This document shows, one piece after another, positions 26,745 through 35,959 of a stretch of 64,000 nt of DNA. Source of the DNA: Agarilytica sp045430345. GTDB taxonomy: Bacteria > Pseudomonadota > Gammaproteobacteria > Pseudomonadales > Cellvibrionaceae. The translations under genes were made by a program, and so were the position numbers. Positions within the stretch are counted from its first letter, which is position 1; every line of letters begins with the position of its first letter. The notes under the pieces were generated by a model that saw only the letters and a list, made by a program, of their open reading frames with translations, made no database searches and was not told the origin of the DNA. The stretch covers positions 310,001-374,000 of the forward strand of contig JAILXT010000004.1 in assembly GCA_045430345.1 (NCBI GenBank). The letters run 5' to 3'.

Positions 26745-28493
26745 CTATTTCGACGCGCTCACCAGTGCGCCACTCAAAATAATTAAATTGCCAGCATCTT
26801 CACTTTCTGGGGTTGTTCCATTTCCGACCATTTCGTTAACAATCAGATCTATTAATCCATCTCCATCCATATCGGCACTTGCTGCGCTGTATGCCAATGT
26901 GTCGCCAGCATCGGTGCCGCTAGCACCGTTTGCGCCGTATATATTGGTGATATTAAATACCGCATCGTCCGGTTGTGAACCGTCAGATAAATCGATAATA
27001 CTTGGCCAAGTACTTTGTCCCCACAAAATATGTAACGCGCCGGCGTCAGGACGGCCGAGCGCGGCATCGTGGGGCGACGATACGGCTAGGTCATCAATTC
27101 CATCATTATCGAAATCACCATGCAATGCGGTATCACTGCTAATTGCCCCTGAAGAGGCCCCGAGAATCGTTGTCACTTCAATGCCCGTGGGAATATCGTT
27201 CATCGGGAAGTTTTGATCTTTTAGTTGAGCTGAATCGAAAAATACAAAACCTAGGCCAGCAGCGGAAAAGCGAGGCGTATTGCCTGCAATGTCACCAATA
27301 AGCATATCGCTAAGTCCGTCGCCGTTATAATCTAAACCGCCCACCATTTCTTCTCCGAAATAATTGTTGTCAAACACTGCGGTTTCCGCGCCTTGGATAT
27401 CTGTGATGCCGCCAGTGGTAGTACTGTCCGCGGTGATGGTGAAATCATTTGCCCAGGTCGTTGGGAAATTATCATCCCAAATGATAAAGAGGCGTCCGTT
27501 GGGGCTGCCGCTGCTTGCGACAGCCGTTGAGCTAGCTGCGCCGTCGGCAGGAATACTTGCTCCTGCGCGATTAATAGTGGCTCCGACCATTAATTCTGCA
27601 GTTCCGTTGTCATCTAAGTCTGCGATATTGAGTGTTGCACCAAAATGAAAATCGCTGGATGAGCTGGGCGGTAAAACGGTAGCAATGTCCCCAGCTAAAT
27701 CACTGTTTGCGATATCGCTGAGGTCCACGTTAAATGAGTCGTCTAAATGTGTTCCACCCCGCACGACATATACCACACCGCTATTGACGCCTTGAGCGTC
27801 ATGTTGGTCTGCGGCAACAGCGATATCGTCTATACCATCACCGGTGATATCTTCGGCTCTTACCCATATACCGAGTCGGTCGAGTTGGTTTGCGCCGACT
27901 AAGGTGACGATATTGAGTGAGGAGGGGGGAGACTGAAGGTCAACGACTGTGCCCGCGGTTGCGAGCGAAGTCAGTTCGGTTGAGCCAACGATGATGGTGA
28001 GCGCACCAGCCCCAACACGGTCTGTTTCAGAGTAGTTTTGTCTCGCGATAAGTAAGTCACCCAGGCCATCGCCAGTCACGTCTCCCATCCAGATTTCCGA
28101 GCCGGTCATTTCGGATGGGCCGTCGCCAATAATAGTGAGTACGTTCGTGTTGGATTCTCCAGTGTCTATGGCGCTGTTTACTGTGCCATCGCCCAGCACC
28201 AGGTACACCTTGCCGGCTGAATCCCGTGATTCGGGTGAAGACAGCATTGAAGCCATCGCAAAATCAAGGTTGCCATCACCGTTCACATCAAACCCCCCGG
28301 TTACCGGTACACCGAAATTACCGATACCGGTTGAGCCGTATAGTCTTAACAGGCCGTCAGCGGGTTCCACATCGCGCAGATCAATATCCTCAGAGGCGGC
28401 AACGGGGGGAGGGCTGTCGTTATCGCTACCACAAGATATTAAAAAGAAGCTCGTAAAAAGTGTCGCGATTGTAATTAGATTCCAGCGTTGCAT
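26745..28493 (-). CDS. Lipoprotein with FG-GAP (integrin-alpha-like) repeats
   Basis: The start at 28493 follows an AGAGGG ribosome binding site and gives a lipoprotein signal (RWNLITIATLFTSFFLISC); the longer frame to 28619 would place the signal 42 residues in. The 582-residue product has repeated FG-GAP units: VNGDGNLDFAMAS, VTGDGLGDLLIA, ITGDGIDDIAVAA, DLDDNGTAELMVGA, YNGDGLSDMLIG, DFDNDGIDDLAVSS and MDGDGLIDLIVN. The DxDxDGxxD loops are typical calcium sites of a seven-bladed propeller. No enzymatic domain. Probably an envelope-anchored adhesin or binding protein. It differs from the 2251-4215 lipoprotein in lacking cadherin-like domains. Confidence 0.85.
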   Translation of the reverse strand: MQRWNLITIATLFTSFFLISCGSDNDSPPPVAASEDIDLRDVEPADGLLRLYGSTGIGNFGVPVTGGFDVNGDGNLDFAMASMLSSPESRDSAGKVYLVLGDGTVNSAIDTGESNTNVLTIIGDGPSEMTGSEIWMGDVTGDGLGDLLIARQNYSETDRVGAGALTIIVGSTELTSLATAGTVVDLQSPPSSLNIVTLVGANQLDRLGIWVRAEDITGDGIDDIAVAADQHDAQGVNSGVVYVVRGGTHLDDSFNVDLSDIANSDLAGDIATVLPPSSSSDFHFGATLNIADLDDNGTAELMVGATINRAGASIPADGAASSTAVASSGSPNGRLFIIWDDNFPTTWANDFTITADSTTTGGITDIQGAETAVFDNNYFGEEMVGGLDYNGDGLSDMLIGDIAGNTPRFSAAGLGFVFFDSAQLKDQNFPMNDIPTGIEVTTILGASSGAISSDTALHGDFDNDGIDDLAVSSPHDAALGRPDAGALHILWGQSTWPSIIDLSDGSQPDDAVFNITNIYGANGASGTDAGDTLAYSAASADMDGDGLIDLIVNEMVGNGTTPESEDAGNLIILSGALVSASK

Positions 28494-28709
28494 GACGGCC
28501 CTCTGTATGTGTGTGAAAAAATTTTGCTGCGCATTCGTTTGATTGTTTGGTATTGATGGTTGGCAGTATAATTCACCTGGTTGTAGGCTCAATGGGAATG
28601 CTCGCCTTTTTGTTATCAATTTGTAATATAGGTATGGGGAGAGGATTTGTCGTTTGGCTTGCGTGCGTTTTGGCGCTACTCAGTAAACACACCTTAGGAG
28701 TAATGTATC

Positions 28710-28922
28710 GTGGCTTCACGTTTTCGATTGATCGGCATGCCGTTGTGTATAGTTTTCTCACTAACTGCATGTACCTCTGAGCAGGTGTATAACGCGATGG
28801 CTTCACAGCAGTGCCAACGAGACGCTGAGCAAGCGCCTGGCGTGAATAGTGCAAAATGTATAAATGAAGATAAAATCGACGGCAAGACGTATCGAGAGTA
28901 TGAGCGCGATCGTAAAAAATAG
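28710..28922 (+). CDS. Small lipoprotein, 70 residues
   Basis: GTG start at 28710 with AGGAG nine bases upstream. The signal RLIGMPLCIVFSLTAC ends in a lipobox. The mature 49 residues are hydrophilic, with a conserved-looking pair of cysteines (QQCQRDAEQ, AKCINEDK) and a charged end (TYREYERDRKK). An alternative ATG at 28737 would shorten the signal. It is followed by another lipoprotein gene after 69 bases. Family not recognised. Confidence 0.65.
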   Translation: MASRFRLIGMPLCIVFSLTACTSEQVYNAMASQQCQRDAEQAPGVNSAKCINEDKIDGKTYREYERDRKK

Positions 28923-28991
28923 TATACTCGCCAGTCTCTTTCGTCCGCTGACTTTTTGCGATTAGTTAATTTAAAGGAATATCACTTCTCA

Positions 28992-29519
28992 ATGAATACC
29001 AAAACCTCCCTTATCGTCGTTCTCGTTGCTTCCCTGTTGCTATCCGCATGCGCGACGGTTCCTAGCGTCACGGTTTCTGTTGCCGAACCAGATCGTATTC
29101 GTTTTCAAGGAAAGGGGGCGGGCGCAGGTATGATGTTAATGTCCTCCATGGGCGCAATGGGAATTGCGATTGGGGTTGCGATAGATGAAGGGATTGGAAA
29201 AGATATTGATGCGGCTGCACGTACGGAAGGATTTAACATTCAAGCGATCATAGAGGCTGCGGCGAAAACTCATTTATTCACATCCGATATTACGGTTGAG
29301 CGATATGGCTTTGTTACTCGCCCTGGGGATAACGATCCCGTCGCTGTTCAGCTACATCTGAACATTGTCTCGAAAGACGGCCAGCAACAGGCGGTGAAAT
29401 ACCCAGAAGACTTTGAGAAAGCTCGTGTTAGCACTTTCCCGCTAGATGACATAAAGCTAGATGGGAAGTTAACGATTACTGCTTTCGAAAAAGCGATCGC
29501 GTCAATATTTGCAGACTAA
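28992..29519 (+). CDS. Lipoprotein, 175 residues
   Basis: ATG at 28992 is chosen because it gives a clean lipoprotein signal (MNTKTSLIVVLVASLLLSAC); the frame opens at a TTG 12 codons earlier. An AAAGGA lies about 14 bases upstream. The mature part has a Gly/Met-rich hydrophobic stretch (GAGAGMMLMSSMGAMGIAIG, about 40-60) that could insert in a membrane, then a mixed alpha/beta region of about 100 residues. No recognised domain. The hydrophobic glycine-rich stretch recalls glycine-zipper outer-membrane lipoproteins, but the match is only by eye. Confidence 0.75.
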   Translation: MNTKTSLIVVLVASLLLSACATVPSVTVSVAEPDRIRFQGKGAGAGMMLMSSMGAMGIAIGVAIDEGIGKDIDAAARTEGFNIQAIIEAAAKTHLFTSDITVERYGFVTRPGDNDPVAVQLHLNIVSKDGQQQAVKYPEDFEKARVSTFPLDDIKLDGKLTITAFEKAIASIFAD

Positions 29520-29732
29520 GGCGTGCTTATAAACGTCTACAGCGCAGCAGCACTTTTGATGGTGTTGAAATTCATTTATTTTCGTAGTCTTAAAACCCTG
29601 CGGTGAAATAGGCGGTAATCATCGTTTCATACGGGTTGCCGATCTTGACCATTGTTCACTCGCCTCTGGCACCAGCTCCCTCCCTCCCTTATCATGTCGA
29701 GTTCTTATCTTTATTCTCTCAGGGTCAAATCA

Positions 29733-30563
29733 ATGGTCGATATTGGGCGCTTTAACGTACTGGAGGTGGTGAAAACCGTCGATTTTGGTGTGTATTTGGA
29801 TGGCGGGGAGCTAGGGACAATCCTCCTGCCTAAGCGTTATATGCCAAAAGGCTGTGCGCTTGGTGACCGACTCTCTGTGTTTATTTATATGGATTCGGAA
29901 GACCTGCTGATCGCTACCACAGAGACACCCAAGGTCTGTGTTGGTGAGTGTGCACACCTCGTTGTTAGTGATGTGAATGATACGGGCGCATTTTTGGATT
30001 GGGGCCTTAGCAAGGATTTGCTCGTTCCCTATGCTGAGCAGCATAAGCCGATGGACGTTGGGAAATCCTATGTCGTATGTGTGTACCTTGATGAATATAC
30101 GGATCGCATCGTGGCTTCTTCTCGCTTAAGTCGGCACTTGCAGGAATTCTCTATGTACTTTAAGCAAAATCAACCTGTGGATTTATTGATTTGTGGGCGC
30201 AGTGATATGGGCTATAAGGCGGTCGTGAATCATACGCATCTAGGGCTGGTTTTTCGTGACGAGGCGTTTAGCGAACTTAAGTATGGTCAAAAGACTAAGG
30301 GGTATATTCAAGCGATCCGAAAAGATAAAAAGATTGATCTTTCTTTACAGCTTCCCGCGGGGCTGGGGCGCGATGAGTTGAGTGAAAAAATTCTGGCCTA
30401 TATGAAGGAGCAGGGAGGCGTGTCAACGTTGACAGATAAAAGTGATCCTAAAGAGATTTATCGGTTGTTTAATGTCAGTAAAAATAACTATAAAAAAGCG
30501 TTAGGGAAACTCTATAAAGAGAAACGCATCCTCATCGAAAAGAATAAGGTCACGCTGTTATAG
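29733..30563 (+). CDS. CvfB-type S1-like RNA-binding protein
   Basis: 276 residues from the ATG at 29733, which has an AGGG seven bases upstream; the longer frame adds 27 atypical residues. The protein has successive S1-like OB folds (FGVYLDGGELGTILLPKRYM; GAFLDWGLSKDLLVPYAEQ; YKAVVNHTHLGLVFRDEAF) and a C-terminal winged helix (SDPKEIYRLFNVSKNNYKKA). This is the layout of CvfB/YitL proteins, which bind RNA and affect virulence or translation in Staphylococcus. Role here inferred only from the family. Confidence 0.9.
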   Translation: MVDIGRFNVLEVVKTVDFGVYLDGGELGTILLPKRYMPKGCALGDRLSVFIYMDSEDLLIATTETPKVCVGECAHLVVSDVNDTGAFLDWGLSKDLLVPYAEQHKPMDVGKSYVVCVYLDEYTDRIVASSRLSRHLQEFSMYFKQNQPVDLLICGRSDMGYKAVVNHTHLGLVFRDEAFSELKYGQKTKGYIQAIRKDKKIDLSLQLPAGLGRDELSEKILAYMKEQGGVSTLTDKSDPKEIYRLFNVSKNNYKKALGKLYKEKRILIEKNKVTLL

Positions 30564-30599
30564 GTGAGCATTCTACTTGGTTCCCCTTGTTGAAAAATT

Positions 30600-31145
30600 A
30601 TGGCGATAAAAGCAACTATTTTTAAGTTAAAGCTCGATATTAGTGATCTCTCACGAAATTACTATCACCTACATTCGTTAACGCTGGCGAGGCACCCCTC
30701 CGAAAATGATGAACGAATGATGGTGAGGCTAGCGGCTTTTGCATTTAATGCGGATGAGCGCTTGGCATTTACAAAGGGCTTAAGTACGGATGAAGAGCCG
30801 GATCTATGGTCGCATACCTTATCGGGTGAGCTTGATCTCTGGATCGACGTCGGACGTCCAAGTATCGACCGTATTCGAAAGGCCTGCGGAAAAGCTGCGC
30901 GCGTAAGGCTCTATACATTTGGGGGGAATACGGCAGATATGTGGTGGCAAACTATTTCTGGGCAACTAACACGCTACTCAAATTTGGAAGTGTTTATGCT
31001 AGCGCAAACGTGCTCAGAGCAGTTGGCTGCAACGGTAAATAGAACAATGGATATTCAATGCACGATTGATGGCGGTAATGCATGGTTCAGTATTCAAGAT
31101 CAGACAATAGAGGTGAGTCCTCTCGCCTTATTTCCTCCTGAATGA
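30600..31145 (+). CDS. yaeQ: YaeQ family protein
   Basis: 181 residues, matching the family length. Begins MAIKATIFKLKLDISD, followed by TLARHPSENDERMMVRLAA and GELDLWIDVGRPSIDRIRKA, typical of YaeQ. The fold is related to PD-(D/E)XK nucleases; E. coli YaeQ was once reported to compensate for loss of RfaH. The molecular function is not established. Located 36 bases after the CvfB-type gene. Confidence 0.93.
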   Translation: MAIKATIFKLKLDISDLSRNYYHLHSLTLARHPSENDERMMVRLAAFAFNADERLAFTKGLSTDEEPDLWSHTLSGELDLWIDVGRPSIDRIRKACGKAARVRLYTFGGNTADMWWQTISGQLTRYSNLEVFMLAQTCSEQLAATVNRTMDIQCTIDGGNAWFSIQDQTIEVSPLALFPPE

Positions 31146-31201
31146 GGAATATTAAATAGGAACCGCGGTTAAACGTTCAGATCTTAAATAGTGTTTTGGG
31201 G

Positions 31202-32365
31202 CTAATGCAAAAAGTCATCCATATTAATGTTATATTTTTTGGGGTGAACGGACCGTACTATCACGATTCCTTTTTTACTAATGCCTAGATCTAGTTCCGT
31301 TATTGGCTCGTAGCTTGAGGTAATACGATTGTAGATAATGCGAATGAATGGTTTTTGAGGCTCGTTGGCATTCGGCGTAATAACCACTGCGAGCCGCCCA
31401 TTTGATAGCTCTACTAGTGTGCCACTGGGGTAAATCCCAAAACATTTTAGAAATTCTGATATGAGCTCCTCGTCCAAGGTTGTTTCGGCCAGTTCTTGAA
31501 TTTTTTTCATGGCGATACAGGGCGTATAGTCAATTCCATCACTTCGATTAGATGTCAAGTTTTCGTATCTGTCGACAAGGGCCATGAGCTTACCGTTGAT
31601 GGATAGCTTTTCACCTTCGAGCCCTTGGGGGTAGCCATGTCCATTTACCATTTCGTGATGGTGGTGGCACATCTCAATAAGTGTTCGGTCCTCTATTTCT
31701 GCGTCTTTAAGAATTTCAATGCCGTAAAGTATATGCTTTTTACGTTCCTCCAACTCTTCAGTATTGAGTTCATTTTCACTTCGATTTAATAACGTTGGTT
31801 CTATTCGTGATTTCCCAATATCATGAAAGAGCGCCCCAGCGATTTTCTGTGAAGACTCTTCTTTAGAGAAGCCCAAATGACGGGTGAATATGCCCATCAA
31901 AATACCGCAGTTAATTGAGTGTTCGAAAACCTCTGATGCGTTTTCGTCAACTTGTGTAAGCCATAGCAGCGCCAAGGGGTTTTTAGATACGGTTTTGCAT
32001 ATTTCACTGGCGACTTCTTCAATGGGGCTTATATCGACACGCTTGCCAAGCTTTGCGTCAGACATCGTTTTGTTGATTTGACGGAGGCTTTTTTTATAGA
32101 TTTTACTGGCTTCTTCGCGTGCGGCCGCACTTGGGACGGCCGGGGCCGCAGTTACAGGGGGTGGGGAGTCCGTTACGATATCTGGATCGATGCCTTTTTC
32201 TGTATCGATATAGATGTATTCCGCGCCTGCCTGTTTGATTTTATATATAGTGGCTTTGCGACGGACAAACCCTTGGCTTGCGAGCGTTTTGAGCTCGATT
32301 TCAGCAGGTTTGTCACAGACATACATCCCGACCTGGAGCTCGTTGATTGAGATACGTTTGATCAT
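31202..32365 (-). CDS. HD-GYP domain protein, likely c-di-GMP phosphodiesterase
   Basis: 387 residues. An N-terminal DUF3391-like domain (about 1-65; ISINELQVGMYVCD) precedes an HD-GYP domain (about 130-320). The metal ligands HSINCG, GALFHDIGK, and HHHHEMVNGHGYPQGL are present. In most HD-GYP enzymes the last reads HHExxDGxGYP; here the Asp is Asn, so activity should be tested. The predicted reaction is hydrolysis of c-di-GMP to pGpG or GMP. It is convergent with yaeQ. With the other GGDEF and EAL proteins in the window it forms part of a c-di-GMP network. Confidence 0.88.
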   Translation of the reverse strand: MIKRISINELQVGMYVCDKPAEIELKTLASQGFVRRKATIYKIKQAGAEYIYIDTEKGIDPDIVTDSPPPVTAAPAVPSAAAREEASKIYKKSLRQINKTMSDAKLGKRVDISPIEEVASEICKTVSKNPLALLWLTQVDENASEVFEHSINCGILMGIFTRHLGFSKEESSQKIAGALFHDIGKSRIEPTLLNRSENELNTEELEERKKHILYGIEILKDAEIEDRTLIEMCHHHHEMVNGHGYPQGLEGEKLSINGKLMALVDRYENLTSNRSDGIDYTPCIAMKKIQELAETTLDEELISEFLKCFGIYPSGTLVELSNGRLAVVITPNANEPQKPFIRIIYNRITSSYEPITELDLGISKKGIVIVRSVHPKKYNINMDDFLH

Positions 32366-32581
32366 TTATACAGTTGTTGTGAGCAGTAGTGGCATTAATT
32401 ATAGCTGCGTGTAATGTTCTTACTTGGAATAGCGTGATTTCATGTTGCGTATCGCGACAAAATTGCTGAGCACCTGTAGAATACGGTATGAAACCCCGGG
32501 GGTAATATCACGTAGTTTCCCAGGTGTTCACGTATATTTTAGGAATATAATCAATCTCATAAAAGGACCGATGGACCGAGC

Positions 32582-34522
32582 ATGACGTTATTCAACTGCA
32601 CCGTTATTTGTTTTTTGTTTTTATATTGTGCTTCTGTATTTTCCGCTTCTGAATCAAATAGCCCGTTAACCGTTCAGGACTTCTCCAGCTTACCTGATAT
32701 AGAAAACGTAAAGCTTTCTCCTGATGGTCGTCATGTAGTGTATAGATCACGTGTTGACTCGGAGGAGCTACAAGGGTATCTCATCAATGTCCGGAGCCTA
32801 GATAGCGGCAAAGACAACATCGTTTTCTATGGAACCAATGATAAGCTTCGACTCATGTGGATAGCATGGGCAAATGATAGATCATTAATGATCAGTGTTT
32901 CGTTTCCTGAGATGCGTTATGGCACGCCAACTACCGAAACGCGGTTATTGATTCTGGACATCAAGACAAAAAAATATCATAACGCTTTGTCGCATGGCGC
33001 ATATCGAAGATTTACGCATTCGCCCCAGTTCCAGGATCAGGTGATAGATTTTTTACCTGATGACTCGGAGCATTTTATGCTGCAGATAGACGGCGCTACG
33101 CCAAATGCCCCCTCCGTGTATCGTGTCTCGGTTAAAAAAGGTGGCACAAAATTGGTGAAGCGAAGTCGATCCGATGTAAAGCGGTGGATCACTGATACCG
33201 AAAATAACGTGCGCCTTGGTATTTACCGTAACGATACAACGCACAAAATTATTCATTCCTCTAGAGACAGTAAAAAGTGGACGTCTCTATGGGAGTTCGA
33301 ATCATTTTCATCTGATCAGGTTTGGCCTATTGGATTCGCTAAAAACCCGGATGAGTTGTACGTGACCGCGTTACATGAAGGTCGAGATGCTATTTTCCTT
33401 GTTAATCTTAAGGATGAGCGCCTTTCTAAAAAACTGATATATGCTAACGATCACTACGATGTGGAGGGGGACCTTTTTTACTCAAATAAAACGGGGGAAC
33501 CTGTTGGGATTAAAGTATCCGATAGTGGTGGTTACATTTTTTGGGATGACGACTATAAAGCATTAATGGAAGGTATTAATAAGGGCTTACCTCATACAAA
33601 TAACAATCTCATCAGTTTTAGTCGAGATGAAAAGCGGTATATCGTGTTGGCTCAGAGCGATACTGACCCTGGATTATATTATTTCGGAGACCGAGATAAA
33701 AAAACATTGGTGCCAATGGCTCGCCGATACAAAAAGCTATTGCCGAACTTAATGAGACCGAAAGAAGTGGTGTCTTATCGCGCGCGTGATGGTTTGGATA
33801 TAGAGGCGTATCTGACCTTACCTGAACACAATGGCAAGACTAAAAAATTCCCAACAGTGATTTTTCCACACGGTGGACCCTTAAGCTATGACGGAAGAGG
33901 GTTTGACTACTGGACGCAATATTTCGCCAACGCGGGGTATGCGGTATTGCAAATGAACTTCAGAGGGTCTTCGGGGTATGGGCACGAATTTATGTCTGCT
34001 GGTCTTAAAAACTGGGGCTTGGCGATGCAGGATGATGTAGAAGACGGTACTCGCTGGATGATAGAGCAAGGATATAGTGACCCGGATAAAATCTGTATTG
34101 TTGGTGCAAGTTATGGGGGTTACGCCGCGTTAATGGGGGCTGTTAGATCTAAGGGTCTTTATCAGTGTGTGGTGAGCTTCGCGGGAGTGACGGATGTCGC
34201 TTACATGGTTAAGTCTCATCGAAATTTTACTAATTATGCGATAGTGAAAGAGCAGGTGGGGTCTGACTTTAAATCACTTAAACAGCGATCCCCCCTTTAT
34301 CATGCAAGCGATATTGATATTCCTACGCTACTAATTCATGGCACAAAGGATCGTAGCGTTAAGTATCGGCACACTAAGAAGATGTATAAAGCGTTAAAAA
34401 AGGCCGGTAAGAGTGTTGAATTGCTGACATTGGAAGATGGGAATCATTATTTAAGTAAAAACGAACATCGTGTGCAAGCGTTTGAGAAAATGGATGCGTT
34501 TTTAGGGCGGTATTTACATTGA
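32582..34522 (+). CDS. Exported S9 prolyl oligopeptidase-family peptidase
   Basis: 646 residues with a signal peptide (VICFLFLYCASVFSA). Residues about 25-390 form a beta-propeller (KLSPDGRHVVYRSRV), and about 400-646 the alpha/beta hydrolase. The nucleophile is in GASYGGYAALMG, the Asp in HGTKDRSVKY and the His in DGNHYLSKNEH. This is the layout of dipeptidyl/acylaminoacyl peptidases. It would act on peptides in the periplasm. The next gene starts 14 bases downstream and is likely co-transcribed. The substrate is unknown. Confidence 0.92.
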   Translation: MTLFNCTVICFLFLYCASVFSASESNSPLTVQDFSSLPDIENVKLSPDGRHVVYRSRVDSEELQGYLINVRSLDSGKDNIVFYGTNDKLRLMWIAWANDRSLMISVSFPEMRYGTPTTETRLLILDIKTKKYHNALSHGAYRRFTHSPQFQDQVIDFLPDDSEHFMLQIDGATPNAPSVYRVSVKKGGTKLVKRSRSDVKRWITDTENNVRLGIYRNDTTHKIIHSSRDSKKWTSLWEFESFSSDQVWPIGFAKNPDELYVTALHEGRDAIFLVNLKDERLSKKLIYANDHYDVEGDLFYSNKTGEPVGIKVSDSGGYIFWDDDYKALMEGINKGLPHTNNNLISFSRDEKRYIVLAQSDTDPGLYYFGDRDKKTLVPMARRYKKLLPNLMRPKEVVSYRARDGLDIEAYLTLPEHNGKTKKFPTVIFPHGGPLSYDGRGFDYWTQYFANAGYAVLQMNFRGSSGYGHEFMSAGLKNWGLAMQDDVEDGTRWMIEQGYSDPDKICIVGASYGGYAALMGAVRSKGLYQCVVSFAGVTDVAYMVKSHRNFTNYAIVKEQVGSDFKSLKQRSPLYHASDIDIPTLLIHGTKDRSVKYRHTKKMYKALKKAGKSVELLTLEDGNHYLSKNEHRVQAFEKMDAFLGRYLH

Positions 34523-34536
34523 AGGAGATCGTGAGC

Positions 34537-35475
34537 ATGCATAGTGGATGTAAGGGAATTTTTTGGGGTGTCGTCTTATGGGTGTTTTTACTTGGTTTCT
34601 CGGTGGGGGTAGGAGCGGGAACAAAAACGCCTAGTTTTACCGGTGTTATTCAGGCGCAAGAGGTATACAAGTCTGGGCCTATCCGCAATAAGAAAAAAAT
34701 TGAATACACCGTTAGCTCAGACACTATTCAACGCGTTAGATTTGAGTCGCGCGATAGCTTTAAGGGCGTTAAGGTTTCGCCTAAAAGCGATGAGGCAATT
34801 CTGTTTTATCAAGACTCTAGGGTTAAGTTGTATACGAAGATGAGTATGGCGGATTATGTAGCCTATTTGGAAAAGTTGATAAAAAAACGAGACAAAATAC
34901 ATCGCAAATCCTATGGCGCATCGTACTATTTTAAATATGCGAGATGGAAAGGCCTCAAGAAGGTAATAAATACAGAGGATGTGGTTCAAGTAGAGGGGCG
35001 ACACTGTGATAAGTATTCTCATTTGCAGAAAGATAAGAAGCAGCTCATTTCTTTGATTTCTTGTGAGAACTTAGTCGATAGAAATTTGTTTCGTTATACC
35101 GAGTTGTATATGCCTGAATCGATTTCAGGTTTTCCTTTGGAGTTTGAGTTTTCATATACACAAAGCAAAGAGCGAACATCTGATCGCTTCAAGAAGTCGT
35201 TAGGAAGCGCTAAAGACAAACTGAGTAAAACTGGGCGGTTTATGACAGGAAAGGTCGAGTATTTCAAATATCGTGTACGAACTCGGAAAGCATATTCGAT
35301 TGCTGCGATCGCTTTTGTTGATCTATCAAAATTTAAATATGTCGCGAGCCTGGGGTTAATTAAGAAACTTGCTGATCAAGCACATGATGCTGAAATAGAA
35401 GCCAAGCGAAAGATTCGCGAGGACCGTGGCGATGATGGGATAGACGGGATTGACATTATTGATATGTTGGATTGA
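34537..35475 (+). CDS. Unknown exported protein paired with an S9 peptidase
   Basis: Start at 34537, with AAGGAGA about nine bases upstream; the frame opens at a TTG overlapping the previous stop. A signal peptide follows (GIFWGVVLWVFLLGFSVGVG, about residues 7-27). The mature 280 residues are rich in Lys and mixed beta/alpha (EYTVSSDTIQRVRFESRD; SRVKLYTKMSMADYVAYLEK), with two cysteines (GRHCDKYS and ISCENL) in a region that recalls lipoprotein-localisation-like or DUF4412-like proteins. It ends acidic (DIIDMLD). The tight spacing to the S9 peptidase suggests a partner or substrate, but nothing more can be said. Confidence 0.7.
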   Translation: MHSGCKGIFWGVVLWVFLLGFSVGVGAGTKTPSFTGVIQAQEVYKSGPIRNKKKIEYTVSSDTIQRVRFESRDSFKGVKVSPKSDEAILFYQDSRVKLYTKMSMADYVAYLEKLIKKRDKIHRKSYGASYYFKYARWKGLKKVINTEDVVQVEGRHCDKYSHLQKDKKQLISLISCENLVDRNLFRYTELYMPESISGFPLEFEFSYTQSKERTSDRFKKSLGSAKDKLSKTGRFMTGKVEYFKYRVRTRKAYSIAAIAFVDLSKFKYVASLGLIKKLADQAHDAEIEAKRKIREDRGDDGIDGIDIIDMLD

Positions 35476-35668
35476 TATGGCGCAGTGACTGCTCGTGTTT
35501 GGTCTAGGCGGTACACAGCATTATGAGTATGTTCGAATATTCTGTAATCATTGTCGTGTTGATTCATCACTTTTAGACGTTCCTGTGAGCTTCGCATAAA
35601 CATGCTCGTCTCAAATACGGTGTGTTTGCTGAAGCGAGTGACGGGGCTCTCTGATCTTGGGCACAAAC

Positions 35669-35695
35669 AAAAAAGCCCCGCATATGCGAGGCTTT
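35669..35695 (-). terminator. Terminator of tRNA-Leu
   Basis: On the minus strand a near-perfect stem, agcctcgcat/atgcggggct (one G-T pair), is followed by a run of six T, seven bases after the tRNA 3' end. Confidence 0.85.
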
Positions 35696-35702
35696 CTTTG
35701 TA

Positions 35703-35789
35703 TGGTACCAGAGGCCGGACTCGAACCGGCACGCTTTTAAGGGCGCGGGATTTTGAATCCCGTGTGTCTACCAATTTCACCACTCTGGC
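35703..35789 (-). tRNA. tRNA-Leu (anticodon CAA)
   Basis: 87 nucleotides with encoded CCA. The acceptor stem GCCAGAG pairs with CTCTGGT-ACCA's CTCTGGT, allowing a G-T end pair. The D arm contains GGTAGAC, the anticodon loop is TTCAAAA with CAA at plus-strand 35753-35755, a long variable arm follows (GCGCCCTTAAAAGCGT), and the T arm is GCCGGTTCGAGTCCGGC. The long variable arm and sequence are diagnostic for leucine. Confidence 0.97.
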
Positions 35790-35832
35790 TTTATTCGTAT
35801 CGAACAGGCAGTGCCTATCGCGAAGGGCGCTG

Positions 35833-35860
35833 ATTATATCAGCGGTTGGTCTGGGGTCAA
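35833..35860 (-). promoter_or_regulatory. Sigma-70 promoter of tRNA-Leu
   Basis: On the minus strand TTGACC (35855-35860) and TATAAT (35833-35838) are 16 bases apart, followed by a GC-rich discriminator (cagcgccc), which is typical of stable RNA promoters. An 8-bp inverted repeat (35841-35848/35858-35865) overlaps the -35. Confidence 0.8.
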
Positions 35861-35959
35861 CCGCTAAGCGTGGTAAATCGTGTGCTTTTCCTTTAATCTT
35901 GCGCTCCTAATTTTGGCCAAGTACAAGTTTGTAGCTATTTATTACATGCGACGAGAGAT

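Noticed and set aside
35376..35783. Minus-strand open frame of 135 codons
   Set aside because: It runs across the tRNA-Leu gene, its terminator and the end of a plus-strand gene; the codons are those of the tRNA.
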